Source: Augochlora pura
Lineage: Eukaryota > Arthropoda > Insecta > Hymenoptera > Halictidae
Direction: 5' to 3'
Assembly (NCBI RefSeq): GCF_028453695.1
Contig: NC_135781.1
Span: forward strand, 25,171,640 to 25,235,639
DNA length: 64,000 nt
The notes beneath the pieces are model-generated. The model was not told the DNA's origin. It was given only the letters and a program-made list of their open reading frames with translations, and searched no databases. A program made the translations under genes and the position numbers. Numbering within the stretch: position 1 is the stretch's first letter; every line of letters begins with the position of its first letter. Below, piece by piece: positions 51,591 to 61,296 of this stretch.

Positions 51591-51689
51591 AGGAGCAGCG
51601 TGCTTCGACCGGGCGTTCCTCGGTCCTCCTCTGCCGCACGACGACTGAATCTTCGGGGTGGACTGGGGAGGCTGCGCGCAGGGTCGGCC

Positions 51690-51960
51690 CCGCTCCCTTC
51701 CTCTCTCCACTCACCTCTCTCCACTCTCCTACCTCGGTCTCCCTTTTACTCTCATCAGCCCTCTCTCTTCTTCGCCATCTCTCTCCGACGCTTTCCTCTT
51801 CCGCGTCTTTTTCTGGCATCTCCTCCTCCTTCTGCCTGTTCTCCTCCTTCTCTCACTGCCTCTCGTTCTCTCTCTTTTTCTCATACTCTCTCTCCATCAT
51901 ACCCTCCCCTGCTCTCTCTCTCCTTCTCTCTCTCTCTCTCTTGTTCTATCGCTCGCTCCC
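51690..51960. repeat. CT-rich low-complexity block
   Basis: Pyrimidine-rich on the plus strand (CTCTCC, CTCTCT, CTTCTC runs). Together with the GA block just to its left, it makes a purine-to-pyrimidine switch near 51.6 kb. Confidence 0.85.
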
Positions 51961-52672
51961 TTCTTTCCGCCGATACTACTTCTTGCTCTCTACCGCTCTG
52001 TCTGTCTACTCGACGTACCCTCCTACACCCGCCGTCGTTGTTCTCTTCCCTAGCGATGGGCACACACGGGCTGCACGCCGGGTCTTGGACAATTCGGTGC
52101 AAAGGGGCGCCAAGACACCCCGTGGACATGTAAAACCGCTGCTCTCTCGTCGTACGACGGAAGTCGATGCCGGCAGCCGTGGCCGGGGGAGCCCTTGTGA
52201 TCGACGACCGACTGTCTATTCTTGACGGCTGACGCGGGCAGACCTGTTCAACCCTTATGCGTTTAGCCCCGATGCTCTGCACCCTGTGCTGCAAGGCCTG
52301 CTTCTTTGATGCCGCTCTGCGGTCGTGCCACGCTTTTTGATCCAGTCCTCGGTCTCCCGAACGTGGTCACGGAGCGAGCGAGAGTTTCGAGAATGCACTT
52401 ACTCTGCGCTGCATCGGCGTGGAGATACAATTCTGTGTCTACATGTTTCTCAACAATTGCGGCTCTTCTTATTTCGCGAGCCTCCGTTTTGGGGGATTTT
52501 TTTCCTAAATTGTTGAGGTAGAGGAAAAACGGGAAAATTGGTCGTTGGCCTCCGTCAATGTACAGAATCTCATCTTCACATTTTTTATAATTTAGTGGTT
52601 GTGAAAACGCAAAATCTAGATATAAATTGACAACAAATCTATAATTTTTCAGTCGGTGGTGTTCAGCGAGAG

Positions 52673-53028
52673 TTAATCCCTTGCGAACGAAAATATTCCA
52701 GAGCTTTGGGAATATCTTCCTCGGAAAGCTAAATTATTAGTGGTGCTTCAATAATGCTAAAAATGACCAATATATCCTCCAATATATTTATTGCACGCAT
52801 GATCAAGTTATGCGCTTCCAATTTCTGGAATGTAATTTGCAAACCTAGTGTCGTCGATATGTCGAAATTCGTCCCCAAGGGTTTAAAATTGCGATGCATG
52901 ACTTCCTTGATTGCGAGGGAGAAACAACAGAACAAGATACGACATTGTGACTGAAAATGTCCAGAGGTATTAAGAAACACGGACAAATCAGTATGCGACT
53001 TCAAAGTTACGGTTTGCTATCGAGGGTT
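52673..53028. mobile_element. Candidate decayed TTAA MITE
   Basis: TTAATCCCTTGCGAACG at the left and CTATCGAGGGTTAA at the right form a weak inverted pair about 355 bp apart, with AT-rich sequence between. The inverted repeats match over only 5-7 bases, so this is tentative. Confidence 0.25.
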
Positions 53029-54600
53029 AAATCGAGTAATAAAATTGCGGGACCGTATCTGGCGAGTAGTCGAATAAGGGCGGCTTAATGAACATCGTTC
53101 TAATAAATAGCTTTCGGTGCAGCATTTCTTTAATTGATAGTACTGTAGCAGTTAGGATCGTTTCGATCCGAGCGGCGTTATTTCGTTCGTTGGTGGACTC
53201 CTACGATAGCGATTCCCGGGGATTTTTTACTGCAAGTAATTTGAAAACGTTGATCCTCGAATTAACCCTCGGAGTACCGAGCGGGACGCAGCTGAGCACT
53301 CTATACGGGCGATGCTTATCTAAAAGTAACGAGCGTTCCGCAGCCCCGGAACTTTCTATTTGGTTTCAACTGTTGACTGATTGCGCAATGTATACGATGA
53401 TCGAGCTTTTAATTCGCGAGCTTGATTTCTGATTCTTGCTGCCGTCCAGCACTGAAAGCGACTAATGCGTAATTTAAAGCCCGCCCGACAGTAAATAGCT
53501 GCGCCTTTAAGCCCCGCGTCGGCCGTTTTCCAATACCCACATTTGACCATGGTATTATACTTTAGCAATAGGACGATCGGACAGTCAAAGCGATTCTAAT
53601 CCCTCAGCGAACTTCGGTGTATACTTTTTCCATTATGTCGAGATAACTTTTTGAAAGAAACGTGACCTTCTTTGCAGATTTCTCCGAGACGAATTGACGT
53701 TCGAACTATCGCAGTTGACCCGAACTTGTTGAAACAGCTTTGAAAATTTCATCGTTTATCAGTTTCATTAACGTTCTATTTAATTTAATATTTTATGCGG
53801 CTTAGGGATGAATGAAAGTAATATCCGTACCCGTGGCTATATTTAAGTTTTTATATGTATAATTCGAATTAAATGGGCCGGTGGCCTCGGGGGGATAAAA
53901 TTAGGCTTTACATTTCGCATGAACTGCAAGGTTATTAACTATCGGCACTGCGATAGATTATGATCCAATTATTCATGATTGCATTACGAATTTATATGCT
54001 GGTAGATTAAATATGTATGCGAGAAGTACAATTAAATACAGAATCCGATTTAATTGAATATTGTCCATCGGTGGACAATGTAGGATCGTTGTCACAAAGA
54101 GGACAGTTTCAATCTCGCGAACCGCGGCCGGGAAATTTTATTTTTTAACCTTTAACTGCGCACATCCGAGTTTGTGGAAATTACCGCGAAAATATATTGT
54201 TTATAAAATAATTGTTATATTAACTTTTACATAGAAATTAAATAAAGCATGTGTTGCACACATTGAGGCTGGAAACGAGAGGGAAAAATAATTGAAGTAA
54301 TAACGTTTAAATTCATTTATGGCAAAACTAATAAGCTAAGGGATAACACTAGATTTACGAAACACTAAAAGCAGCTGTTTTGCATCAATAATTTATGACA
54401 GCAACGATAAAGATTTGTTCTAATTTCGGACGAGTGTCATTGTAATATTTGCTGCAACTAACACGTATATTGAATAAATAATTGATAATCGTGAGAAATA
54501 TTCACACTTTAAATAATCGTAAATTAAAAAAATAGCGAATCATCGTTTCGACGGGTTCCATAAACCTACTGCAGTAAGCAAAGTCGTCGTACGAATCGAT
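53029..54600. other. Non-coding stretch, no gene recognised
   Basis: AT-rich DNA with a lone TTAACCCTCGG motif at about 53266 that may be a decayed TTAA-element end. No coding exon is recognisable. Confidence 0.45.
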
Positions 54601-54611
54601 TGCAAAAGAAA

Positions 54612-55085
54612 TCAGCAAACATCAGCCGTATCAACGATTTCGAGGCTAGCACGGACTTCGTTTCGTCCGATCACCTTGAATCGGGACTCGCGAAGCCTCG
54701 AGGCCATCGCTACTTCTTCTCTCCTCGTTCGACTCGACACCTCGGTATCCTCAAACATTCTCGCCCCTTCATCTCCTGATGTATCTCGTTTCTCTGCTTC
54801 GTTTCCATCCTCCCCTTTCGGCCTCGCCGATTCTCCGTCGTTACCATCTCGGCCGGCCCGTTTTTCCCCTATTTTTCTTGTTTCTCTCCTCGCCAATTTC
54901 TTCTCATCCCTGGTTTCTTCTCGTTCCCGAATCTTCGTGTTCGCCGGCGCGCCGCGCCGGTTTCCACTACTCTCCGTCCGCCGAGGGACGAAGGCGGATG
55001 GTAGAACGGTGGTTGGAACGGTGATGGTAGTGGCGGCGTCGGCGGCGGCGGCGGCGGTGGTAGTGGTGCTGGCAAGCCGAGCCAC
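54612..55085 (-). CDS. Doubtful 157-codon ORF, charged low complexity
   Basis: The minus-strand frame begins with Thr/Ala runs encoded by trinucleotide repeats, then is rich in R, E, K and G (for example EREETRDEKKLARRETRK). There is no known domain. The plus strand over the same bases is also open for 176 codons, which argues for a composition effect. Confidence 0.12.
   Translation of the reverse strand: MARLASTTTTAAAAADAATTITVPTTVLPSAFVPRRTESSGNRRGAPANTKIREREETRDEKKLARRETRKIGEKRAGRDGNDGESARPKGEDGNEAEKRDTSGDEGARMFEDTEVSSRTRREEVAMASRLRESRFKVIGRNEVRASLEIVDTADVC
55032..55072. repeat. (GGC)n trinucleotide repeat
   Basis: GGC/GGT triplets (GGCGGCGTCGGCGGCGG...GTGGTAGTGGTG). Reading frames on both strands give alanine, valine or proline runs. 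Confidence 0.8.
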
Positions 55086-55551
55086 GGGCCAGACCGGGAG
55101 AACTTTTAGGATTTCTCTTTGTAGAAAGACGCGTTTATCTCGGGTTCAAAGGCAGCTGGAATTTTTAGCCGCGTTACAGCGAATACCGACCGGTGCTTTT
55201 TTATGAGAAACTCGTCCATGAATTTCTACTGTTCTGAAATTTATGTCGCCCACCCACCCCTCGGTCGACCGTAGGATCGCGGAGGGGGACACGAGGCGCG
55301 GCGGATGATTAATCGGTGAGCATCGTTGTCGGCTGGAAGGGGAACGGTTGAAAGCAAAGATCCCATGCGTGGGAGGGCAGCCCGCGGGCCCGCGGCCGGA
55401 AACAATTGGGGACCCGTTTCCTTTTCGCTCCACGGGGTTAATCGTGCTTTTCGACCGGCATTTAGCGACAACCGACGCGACCCCAATAGCAAGTTGCCCG
55501 GTGAAAAGGAGACGAACCGCGGGGACGTACTTGTTGAAACTTGTCCGGCGG

Positions 55552-55577
55552 TCTCTCTCTCTCTCTCTCTCTCTCTC
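55552..55577. repeat. (CT)n microsatellite
   Basis: A CT run of about 12 copies. Confidence 0.9.
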
Positions 55578-55751
55578 GCGGCAGTGGGCGCGAGAAAGAC
55601 CCAGCGAGAGACTGCTCTCCCATCAAGGGAGCGGGTAAACCGCAGAAAAATAAACCGGTGAAAATATCGGCCCTCCCTCGCGGCCGTTTCAGCCGCGGGA
55701 GATGATAATTCGACGATTCCCAAGCTAAGTAGACGGTCGCGGCTTTCGCGA

Positions 55752-55796
55752 CTCTTTCTCTCTCTCTCTCTCTCTCTCCCACTCTCTCTTACTCTC
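55752..55796. repeat. (CT)n microsatellite
   Basis: A CT run with ACTCTC interruptions. Confidence 0.9.
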
Positions 55797-56537
55797 CCGC
55801 ACCCCCTCAACCGGCAGCTTTACGAGTGTACAAAGTAACGCGCTCGAGGAGAATTTTTGTAAGATGCTCGCCGCAACCGGGAAGACGGCCTTGCGCGTCT
55901 CTCAAGAGGGCCGTTTCCGGTTCTCTCTCTCTCCCTTTCTCTCTCGAGTGCTTATCTTCCGCGGATCGCGCACGTACGGCAATTCCAGGCAAATTGTTTG
56001 TAGGGAACCGTCTGCGGATTCAAACGAGACTATTAGCGCCAGCGAAAGGAGCTTATCCGGGGTCCTGCGCCGCCGGTATTCCCGGCAAGATCAAAGCTAT
56101 TCGAATTTCAAATCGTTTTATTGCGTCGGGCTTTCTTTGTCGCGAATGTCACTCGTTCCGCTAATCGTTCCGCTCCTCTCGTCATCTCTTCCCTGCGACC
56201 CCGAGTGAATCCAGTCGATCCTGCACGCGCGGACTTTACGCTGCGGAGATCCACTCGGGGGTCGTTGCATCCCCGGCGACGTCTTTCATCGAGAGTTTTT
56301 CACTTAATATACACGCGATTAATTGAAGCGATCCTCCGGTTGTGAACGGTCGTGGATCCGCTCGGCGCAGCCACTTCATCCACCACCCCCACTTCATCCC
56401 CTTCTCGATCGACCACTTCGAGGCTCGAGGGTCTAGGTGAACGAAGTACTAACTTGGTTTTGGGTTTTACTTGTCCGAGGATTTGAAGGCCACGGTAGAA
56501 AATTAGAACATAGATAGAACTGCGGAGGAAAATATAA

Positions 56538-56787
56538 CCTATTGCACACGGAGCTTATTAATTATAAATTTGAAATAATTTTTCTGACTTGTAGTATTTT
56601 TATATTTTTATGAGAAAGAGCATTTTGTGCATATGAAATTGTGTCCCGTGGCTCGTGCAACAGTCAAGCTTTTAACAATTTTTTAAAACTAAACTTTCTT
56701 AATATAAAAAATGATAACGTTAAAATTATAAAATTATAATATAACAATTTTAATGGCGCCTCAAAGTCACCCGTCGAGTGCATAGGG
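56538..56787. mobile_element. 250-bp piggyBac-like MITE, CCCTWTGCAC family
   Basis: The right end is GTCGAGTGCATAGGG followed by TTAA (56788-56791). The left end is CCTATTGCACACGGAG preceded by ATAA. The ends are imperfect inverted repeats related to those of the piggyBac copy at 60.4 kb. The interior is very AT-rich with no coding potential. Confidence 0.65.
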
Positions 56788-58007
56788 TTAATAGTCGTTG
56801 CAGTCTGCGGATAAAAAAAGTTAATCAAAAACATATCCAGATTAGATTATCCCCTTTAATATTTATGTTCCCACAGGAGATCACTATTTACAGAAAGGAT
56901 GGATTTTCTTTTACTTCCTTGCGATGCCGAAGCGGCTCTCGCGATAGACTTCCGGTTTGTTTCGATAGGAACTCGATTAGCCATTTCATTTACTTCTCCA
57001 AGTGAACGACTGCTCGGAAACGATTAATGTCGACAAGTGATTAACGATTTATTGAACTAAGATTATTCACCGGTTGCTGACCCTGTTCGATTAACCTCGT
57101 TAACAGAATCGCCGCCGGTGCTCGATCAGCACTCGACCAACACAAGAACGGAGAAAGATCTTATTGATGACATTACAGATCTCCCTGCCAGGCTTGTGAA
57201 AGATTGCAGTGCCGGCAGAAGTGTCAAAAAACAAATCCGAGGGGTTTGTTCACGCTCAGGTTTACAATTTCATCGCTATAGAGACGGAGGAAGACCTCGA
57301 ATCCCCTTTAATCTCCAAACTAGAGCTCAAATCTCTCCTGCAAACATGGGGTTCTACGAAAATTCCGCCCTGGTTCTCTACATAACGTCCCCGCGCTGTT
57401 TGAGTAGTTAATAATTACAGTTACGTTCGTTTTATTACAGCCCAACTGGTCGTCCTTTCTACGAGCGTAAAGAAGTCGTTACATCGAACGTAACGAGTGG
57501 ATCGCGGATTTTATGTATTTACGAGAAAAAATTCATAGATCAAACAACACACACAGATTACAAGGCTTTCAGAATATTGTCATATCACTTTCAACCAATT
57601 ATAATTATTAAATGGGAAAAGATAGTTACATATAAATTATTCTTCTTCCAATTAATCGAGCAATTCTGTATTTCGCATGAAGGTACGCGTCATACGCGTC
57701 AATCGCTTGTCTCGCGAACATACCTCAAGGAATTACTATTCCCTCCTGTTTTATGACAATAATCGCAAAACGGAACCGTCGTTGATCCCTCCTCATGAAA
57801 ATCCAAGACAGGAGAAGGATCCACGAGCTGTCGCGTTGAAAATTTCGATCCTCTACGTACCGAAGAAATCACGTCGCCATTGTGAACCTAAACATCCATA
57901 TCTCTAACAACCGAGGCTCGTTTGCCGAGGCGTTCTCGCAGTGCGAGAGAGGCAGAGGGAGGAGGAAAGGAAGAGTGAGTGAGAGGAAGATGGATAGATA
58001 GATGGCA

Positions 58008-58008
<1 letters not shown>

Positions 58009-58038
<30 letters not shown>

Positions 58039-58045
58039 AGAGAGG
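58009..58045. repeat. (GA)n microsatellite
   Basis: A GA run of about 14 copies next to a GATA-like stretch. Confidence 0.9.
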
Positions 58046-58327
58046 GCTGCGTTCGCAATATGTTCGACGGTTTCCTTCGGCGGTTGATTGCTTTCCATTC
58101 CGTCGGCCGCGTTTTTCATCGTTCCGAGAAGGAGATCCCCATCGCGAATAACTCGTTTCCGCGTTATCATCGGCGGGGGTGGAAGCCGTGAGCCAGGAGC
58201 ACAAAGAAGCGGGGGTGGGCTGTTTATACGGGCAAGTTAATACGATTCAACTGGAAGCCGTCGAATTGTTTGCTCGTGGCTGCAAGCGGAATCTTTTTCG
58301 CGGACCGACATCGAATCGACGAGCTTC

Positions 58328-58359
<32 letters not shown>
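58328..58359. repeat. (CT)n microsatellite
   Basis: A CT run of about 15 copies, complementary to the GA run about 290 bp to its left. Confidence 0.9.
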
Positions 58360-58362
<3 letters not shown>

Positions 58363-58633
58363 CGATCTCTCCTCTTGTTTTGAACCTCCGCACCCCCCGA
58401 TCTCTTTCTCTCCCGTTCTACGGACCACCCCCGCATTCATCGTATTTATTATCTATCGGCGGGCAGCGTCGGATCGACGGCATTCCGACGCGTATCGGCC
58501 GCGAATCCCGGCGGCCCGCTCGCAAATGGCCAGTGGCCGTGCTCGGACAATAACGCCGGCTGCTGTCCCCGGCATTTCAAATATTCATCTCTCGACGCGC
58601 AGATTGAAAGTATGCGTGTAGTCGCGCGCGAGT

Positions 58634-58670
58634 GACGCGCGAGCGGGACGCGCGAGCGGGACGCGCGACC
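58634..58670. repeat. 13-bp tandem repeat (GACGCGCGAGCGG)
   Basis: About 2.7 head-to-tail copies with period 13 starting at 58634, 58647 and 58660. Entirely GC-rich. Confidence 0.75.
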
Positions 58671-59779
58671 CGGCCCGACCCAAGAGCAACGGCCTGTTTT
58701 TCGGCCGATATTAACGAGCGCCATTAAACGCTTTCCCGGACAGTTGTTGCCGGTCCCGTAATTAACACGTCGCGCACCATGCGATTCGCAAATATTTGCC
58801 AATTTCGAATATGATCGGGTCACTGTGAACCGATAACACGTAAACAGGGTCGCCGGATGCGTGCTCGCGCCCACGCACCCCCTGCCGACCCAGCTCATGT
58901 CAAGGGCTATGGCAACCATCGGTAAAGCCTTCGGTACACTTGTCACGCTGCACAATGGTGCAACCTCTTCCGAAAATGTTTCGAGACCGTCGAAGTTCAC
59001 GAATTCGGGCGCTACGCAATATCGTAAGGATGGTAGCAGTAATTAATGTGTCAAACTAAAGTTCATGCTTTACAAATTAAACGTCGTGTCAGTTACCGGC
59101 TACTGACGATGTACAATTTAAAAAATTATATTTTTCTATGTAAATAAGTTTTCAATAATTTTGAGGTCGTAAAAGAATCTATAATAGCTATACTCGGGTC
59201 AACGAGACGAATGACGGCGAAAACAAATGCGGCTCGCAAGTGTACCTTGGTATGTAACACACACATGTACGCATACCATGTATGTCACACGAACACTGTT
59301 TTTCTCGACTGAGTCGTATAAGCATTACTTGTCACCGAAGCAAATCCTATTGAGTATTATTGCAACACCGTGTTCCTAAGATTCAACGAAAATTATAATA
59401 CCGGTTAAGCAGATACCGTTTGCAAAGAAGACTTTGCGATTAAAAGTATATGTTTATTTTCAAACTGGTCCACGTTCATTTATTTTAAAATCCAGATATC
59501 TGAGGATTCTGCGTTGGAATGAATTTAAAAACGTTGGTAACTGATAACATAGCTGTATAATATTTTTGTGGTTTTAGTGGTTATTGCGTTCTAAAAGCTT
59601 TGCTGAAGTGAAATTATATTCAAACGTAGAGATGCAAATTTTAAAACAGCTGGCTCAATATTTTTGGAAAATAAATTTATTATGCGGACTCGTATGCTAC
59701 AAAAATGAACTTCGCGCATACAATGTGCATGAAATATTTGAGATGATCGGTGTGATGAAAGTGCCGAAAAAAAAAAATT

Positions 59780-59845
59780 GCGTTTCGTCCCAGACCCGCT
59801 AGTGGACTCATCAGTAAGGCTTCTAGCGGGTCCTGCCTTAGACGC
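59780..59845 (-). ncRNA. Hammerhead ribozyme, type III, apparently intact core
   Basis: On the minus strand, stem III is GCG (59845-59843) pairing with CGC (59782-59780). The cleavage triplet is GUC, with C17 at 59841. Stem I is UAAGGC (59840-59835) with GCCUUA (59820-59815), closing a 14-nt loop. The core CUGAUGA is at 59814-59808. Stem II is GUCC (59807-59804) with GGAC (59790-59787), closing a 13-nt loop. GAAA is at 59786-59783. All conserved core residues (C3-A9, G12-A14, the A15.1-U16.1 pair, C17) are present with nothing missing or extra. Loop 1 contains GACCCGCUAG and loop 2 contains CUAGCGGGUC, which are perfectly complementary over 10 nt and suggest a kissing-loop tertiary contact of the kind that stabilises natural hammerheads. 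Stem III is only 3 bp, typical of ribozymes that act efficiently in multimeric transcripts. Activity is inferred, not shown. Confidence 0.88.
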
Positions 59846-60265
59846 GGAGAGGTTTTCGGTTGTAGGATGGTTCATGGTCAACGCTTAACAAGAGAGGAGA
59901 TTGGGATACATGATACTGGTTACTTTATCGATAGGGCCGTGGATGCTGCTATCCTAACGCGACCTCTTAAATTTAATTTGTACTGTTATTCGGAATTGTT
60001 GTCGCTGGGTACATTGCGACGTTCTTATGACCTATGAGAATGAGGATAGTCACGCTAGAATAGTGAATTACGAAACTCCCGGGCCCCAACTTTAGACGGC
60101 ATTTGTATCCATTTCCCCAAGTGTTGCTCACGATATCACAGCATATCAAGGTGTAGGACATGTGTTTTGGTGTGGTAATGGAAGAATGGAAAGGAATAGG
60201 TGTGCGTTTCGTCCCGGACCCGCTAGAGGAACTCGTCGGTAAGGCTTCTAGCGGACCGTGCCTTA
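59841..60265 (-). mobile_element. 425-nt unit between two hammerhead sites; remnant of a ribozyme-bearing retroelement
   Basis: The two predicted cleavage sites lie 425 nt apart in the same orientation, so cleavage at both would release a 425-nt RNA monomer. Paired same-strand hammerheads at this spacing are known from retrozymes and from the terminal repeats of Penelope-like elements. Outside the roughly 70-nt ribozyme segments the two copies do not align obviously, so this is not a simple recent tandem duplication. I see no reverse transcriptase or GIY-YIG coding sequence, and the 165-codon open frame across the unit on the minus strand has no recognisable domain. The family is therefore open. 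Confidence 0.5.
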
Positions 60266-60270
60266 GACGT
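60204..60270 (-). ncRNA. Hammerhead ribozyme, type III, degenerate upstream copy
   Basis: This has the same architecture as the copy at 59780-59845 in the same orientation. Stem I is UAAGGC (60265-60260) with GCCUUA (60245-60240), stem II is GUUCC with GGGAC, GAAA is at 60210-60207, and the cleavage C17 would be at 60266. The core is CCGACGA instead of CUGAUGA, so U4 and U7 are both C. The U4 change should weaken or abolish cleavage. The loops still share 8 nt of complementarity (CCGCUAGA with UCUAGCGG). Stem III has 2 good pairs. It is probably a decayed paralogue. Confidence 0.78.
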
Positions 60271-60427
60271 GGGATATCGGAACAACTGTTTAGAACAGTA
60301 TATATACAAATAGAGCCCAGGTCGAGTACTTTCGGGAATAGTATCCATCTACAGGCAAATGTCATAATAATAATGGAATTGAAGTTTACCCGTCTTGAGA
60401 AAGTGGCATAAGGTTTACCCTTTGCAC

Positions 60428-60515
60428 TCGAGCGGCGCCGGTTCGGCGCCCGGCCGATGCGAAGTGGCAACTCGAGCGGCGCCGTTCGGCGCCCGGCCGA
60501 TTTGAAGTGTTACCT
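60428..60515 (+). repeat. Subterminal tandem repeat of the piggyBac element
   Basis: Two copies of a 43-45-bp unit beginning ACTCGAGCGGCGCC lie just inside the left inverted repeat. Each unit contains a GGCGCC...GGCGCC mini-palindrome (GGCGCCGGTTCGGCGCC in the first). Subterminal repeats in this position commonly serve as transposase-binding sites, though that role is inferred here. Confidence 0.75.
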
Positions 60516-60727
60516 CGGTCGCCGCTGCTGCGGCACGTCCTTTGTAACTCGATCTGTTAATTTACGATGTGCGATAAGATATTTTTCTCGGAAATACTTT
60601 CGTGGACTAGGGTTGGCTGGCATTGTAGCCAAATCTTAGCTCAGTTTAGTTAGTCTCAGTGTTGCATTCGCTTGAAACAGTCTTGGCAATAAGTATAGTA
60701 GCAAAAAAGTGTTTGAGCCCTAAAAAT

Positions 60728-61111
60728 ATGGAGGAAAATCGAATCAGCTCAAGTTCGGACGAATTCGATTTTGCAGCGTTGGATGAAGAAATCACACTGA
60801 TTTCCGATGGATTACACCGCGAAGCGAATGAATCCAGTGGAGAAGATAGTGATACACTAAGAGGTGTGAGAGGACGAAAAATTAGAATTATAGAGAGCGA
60901 CAGTGAAGCTGGAAGTGAAATCCGATTAAACGGGAAGCTTCATATAATTCTAAAAGGGCCAAAAAGGGACTGCAAGGTTTGTTCTGACCGTAACACGCCT
61001 GAAAGTAGGCGGGAAAGTTCTTATTACTGCGATACGTGTCCCAATAAACCTATGATGCATCTTGGATATTGTTTTACAAGATATCACACCAAACCTAATT
61101 ACAGAGTATAA
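60728..61111 (+). pseudogene. piggyBac transposase remnant: N-terminal acidic region fused in frame to C-terminal cysteine-rich domain
   Basis: The frame is 127 codons from the ATG at 60728 (context AAAATATGG) to a stop at 61109-61111. Residues 1-60 are acidic and serine-rich (MEENRISSSSDEFD, SSGEDSD, ESDSEAGSE), typical of the piggyBac transposase N terminus. Residues about 80-127 carry the C-terminal zinc-binding domain: CKVC, then YYCDTCPNKP and GYCFTRYHT. The catalytic DDD core of roughly 400 residues is absent, yet the frame is uninterrupted across the deletion join (near SEIRLNGKLH). It therefore cannot act as a transposase. It could in principle still make a small protein with the end-binding domain, but that is inference. 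An upstream in-frame ATG at 60659 is less likely as the start. Confidence 0.8.
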
Positions 61112-61296
61112 TATTTACCACAGTTTGTTGTTTTCGACATATAAATAAATAAACATGTGAAATTTTGTCATTTTTATACATTTGTTTGTTAATAAATATT
61201 TTTAAATTACTTGTAAAATGGTTGCCTAATTTGCCCGAAATCGTCTCGAGTTGCTGGTTCGCGCCACCGAAAAAGGCCTCGAGTGCAAAGGGTTAA

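Larger units (their letters stand above)
55100..59779. other. Non-coding stretch with microsatellites and one MITE
   Basis: GC-rich segments (55.2-56.4, 58.1-58.9 kb) with CT/GA repeats, the 56.5-kb MITE, then AT-rich DNA from 59.0 kb to the ribozyme element. No recognisable gene. Confidence 0.45.
60418..61292 (+). mobile_element. Internally deleted piggyBac-family element
   Basis: The ends are inverted repeats: CCCTTTGCACTCGAG at the left and its complement, CTCGAGTGCAAAGGG, at the right. The right end abuts TTAA (61293-61296) and the left end abuts TTTA (60414-60417), a one-base decay of the TTAA target duplication that defines piggyBac insertions. Inside lie a subterminal tandem repeat and a short transposase-derived frame (60728-61111). 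At 875 bp it is far shorter than an autonomous element (about 2.3-3 kb), because the catalytic core is missing. Confidence 0.85.

Noticed and set aside
50844..51710. 288- and 257-codon minus-strand ORFs and a 250-codon plus-strand ORF nearby (51473-52225)
   Set aside because: They are translations of GA/CT dinucleotide tracts (S/L or R/E runs) in several frames at once.
59778..59853. Initial reading of GACCCGCTAG...CTAGCGGGTC as a simple hairpin or short protein-coding repeat
   Set aside because: The two complementary strings fall exactly in loops 1 and 2 of a hammerhead whose core and stems are otherwise complete, which explains more of the sequence.
59973..60470. 165-codon minus-strand ORF across the ribozyme unit
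   Set aside because: It runs straight through a ribozyme copy and into the piggyBac end; no retroelement motif; better explained as chance.
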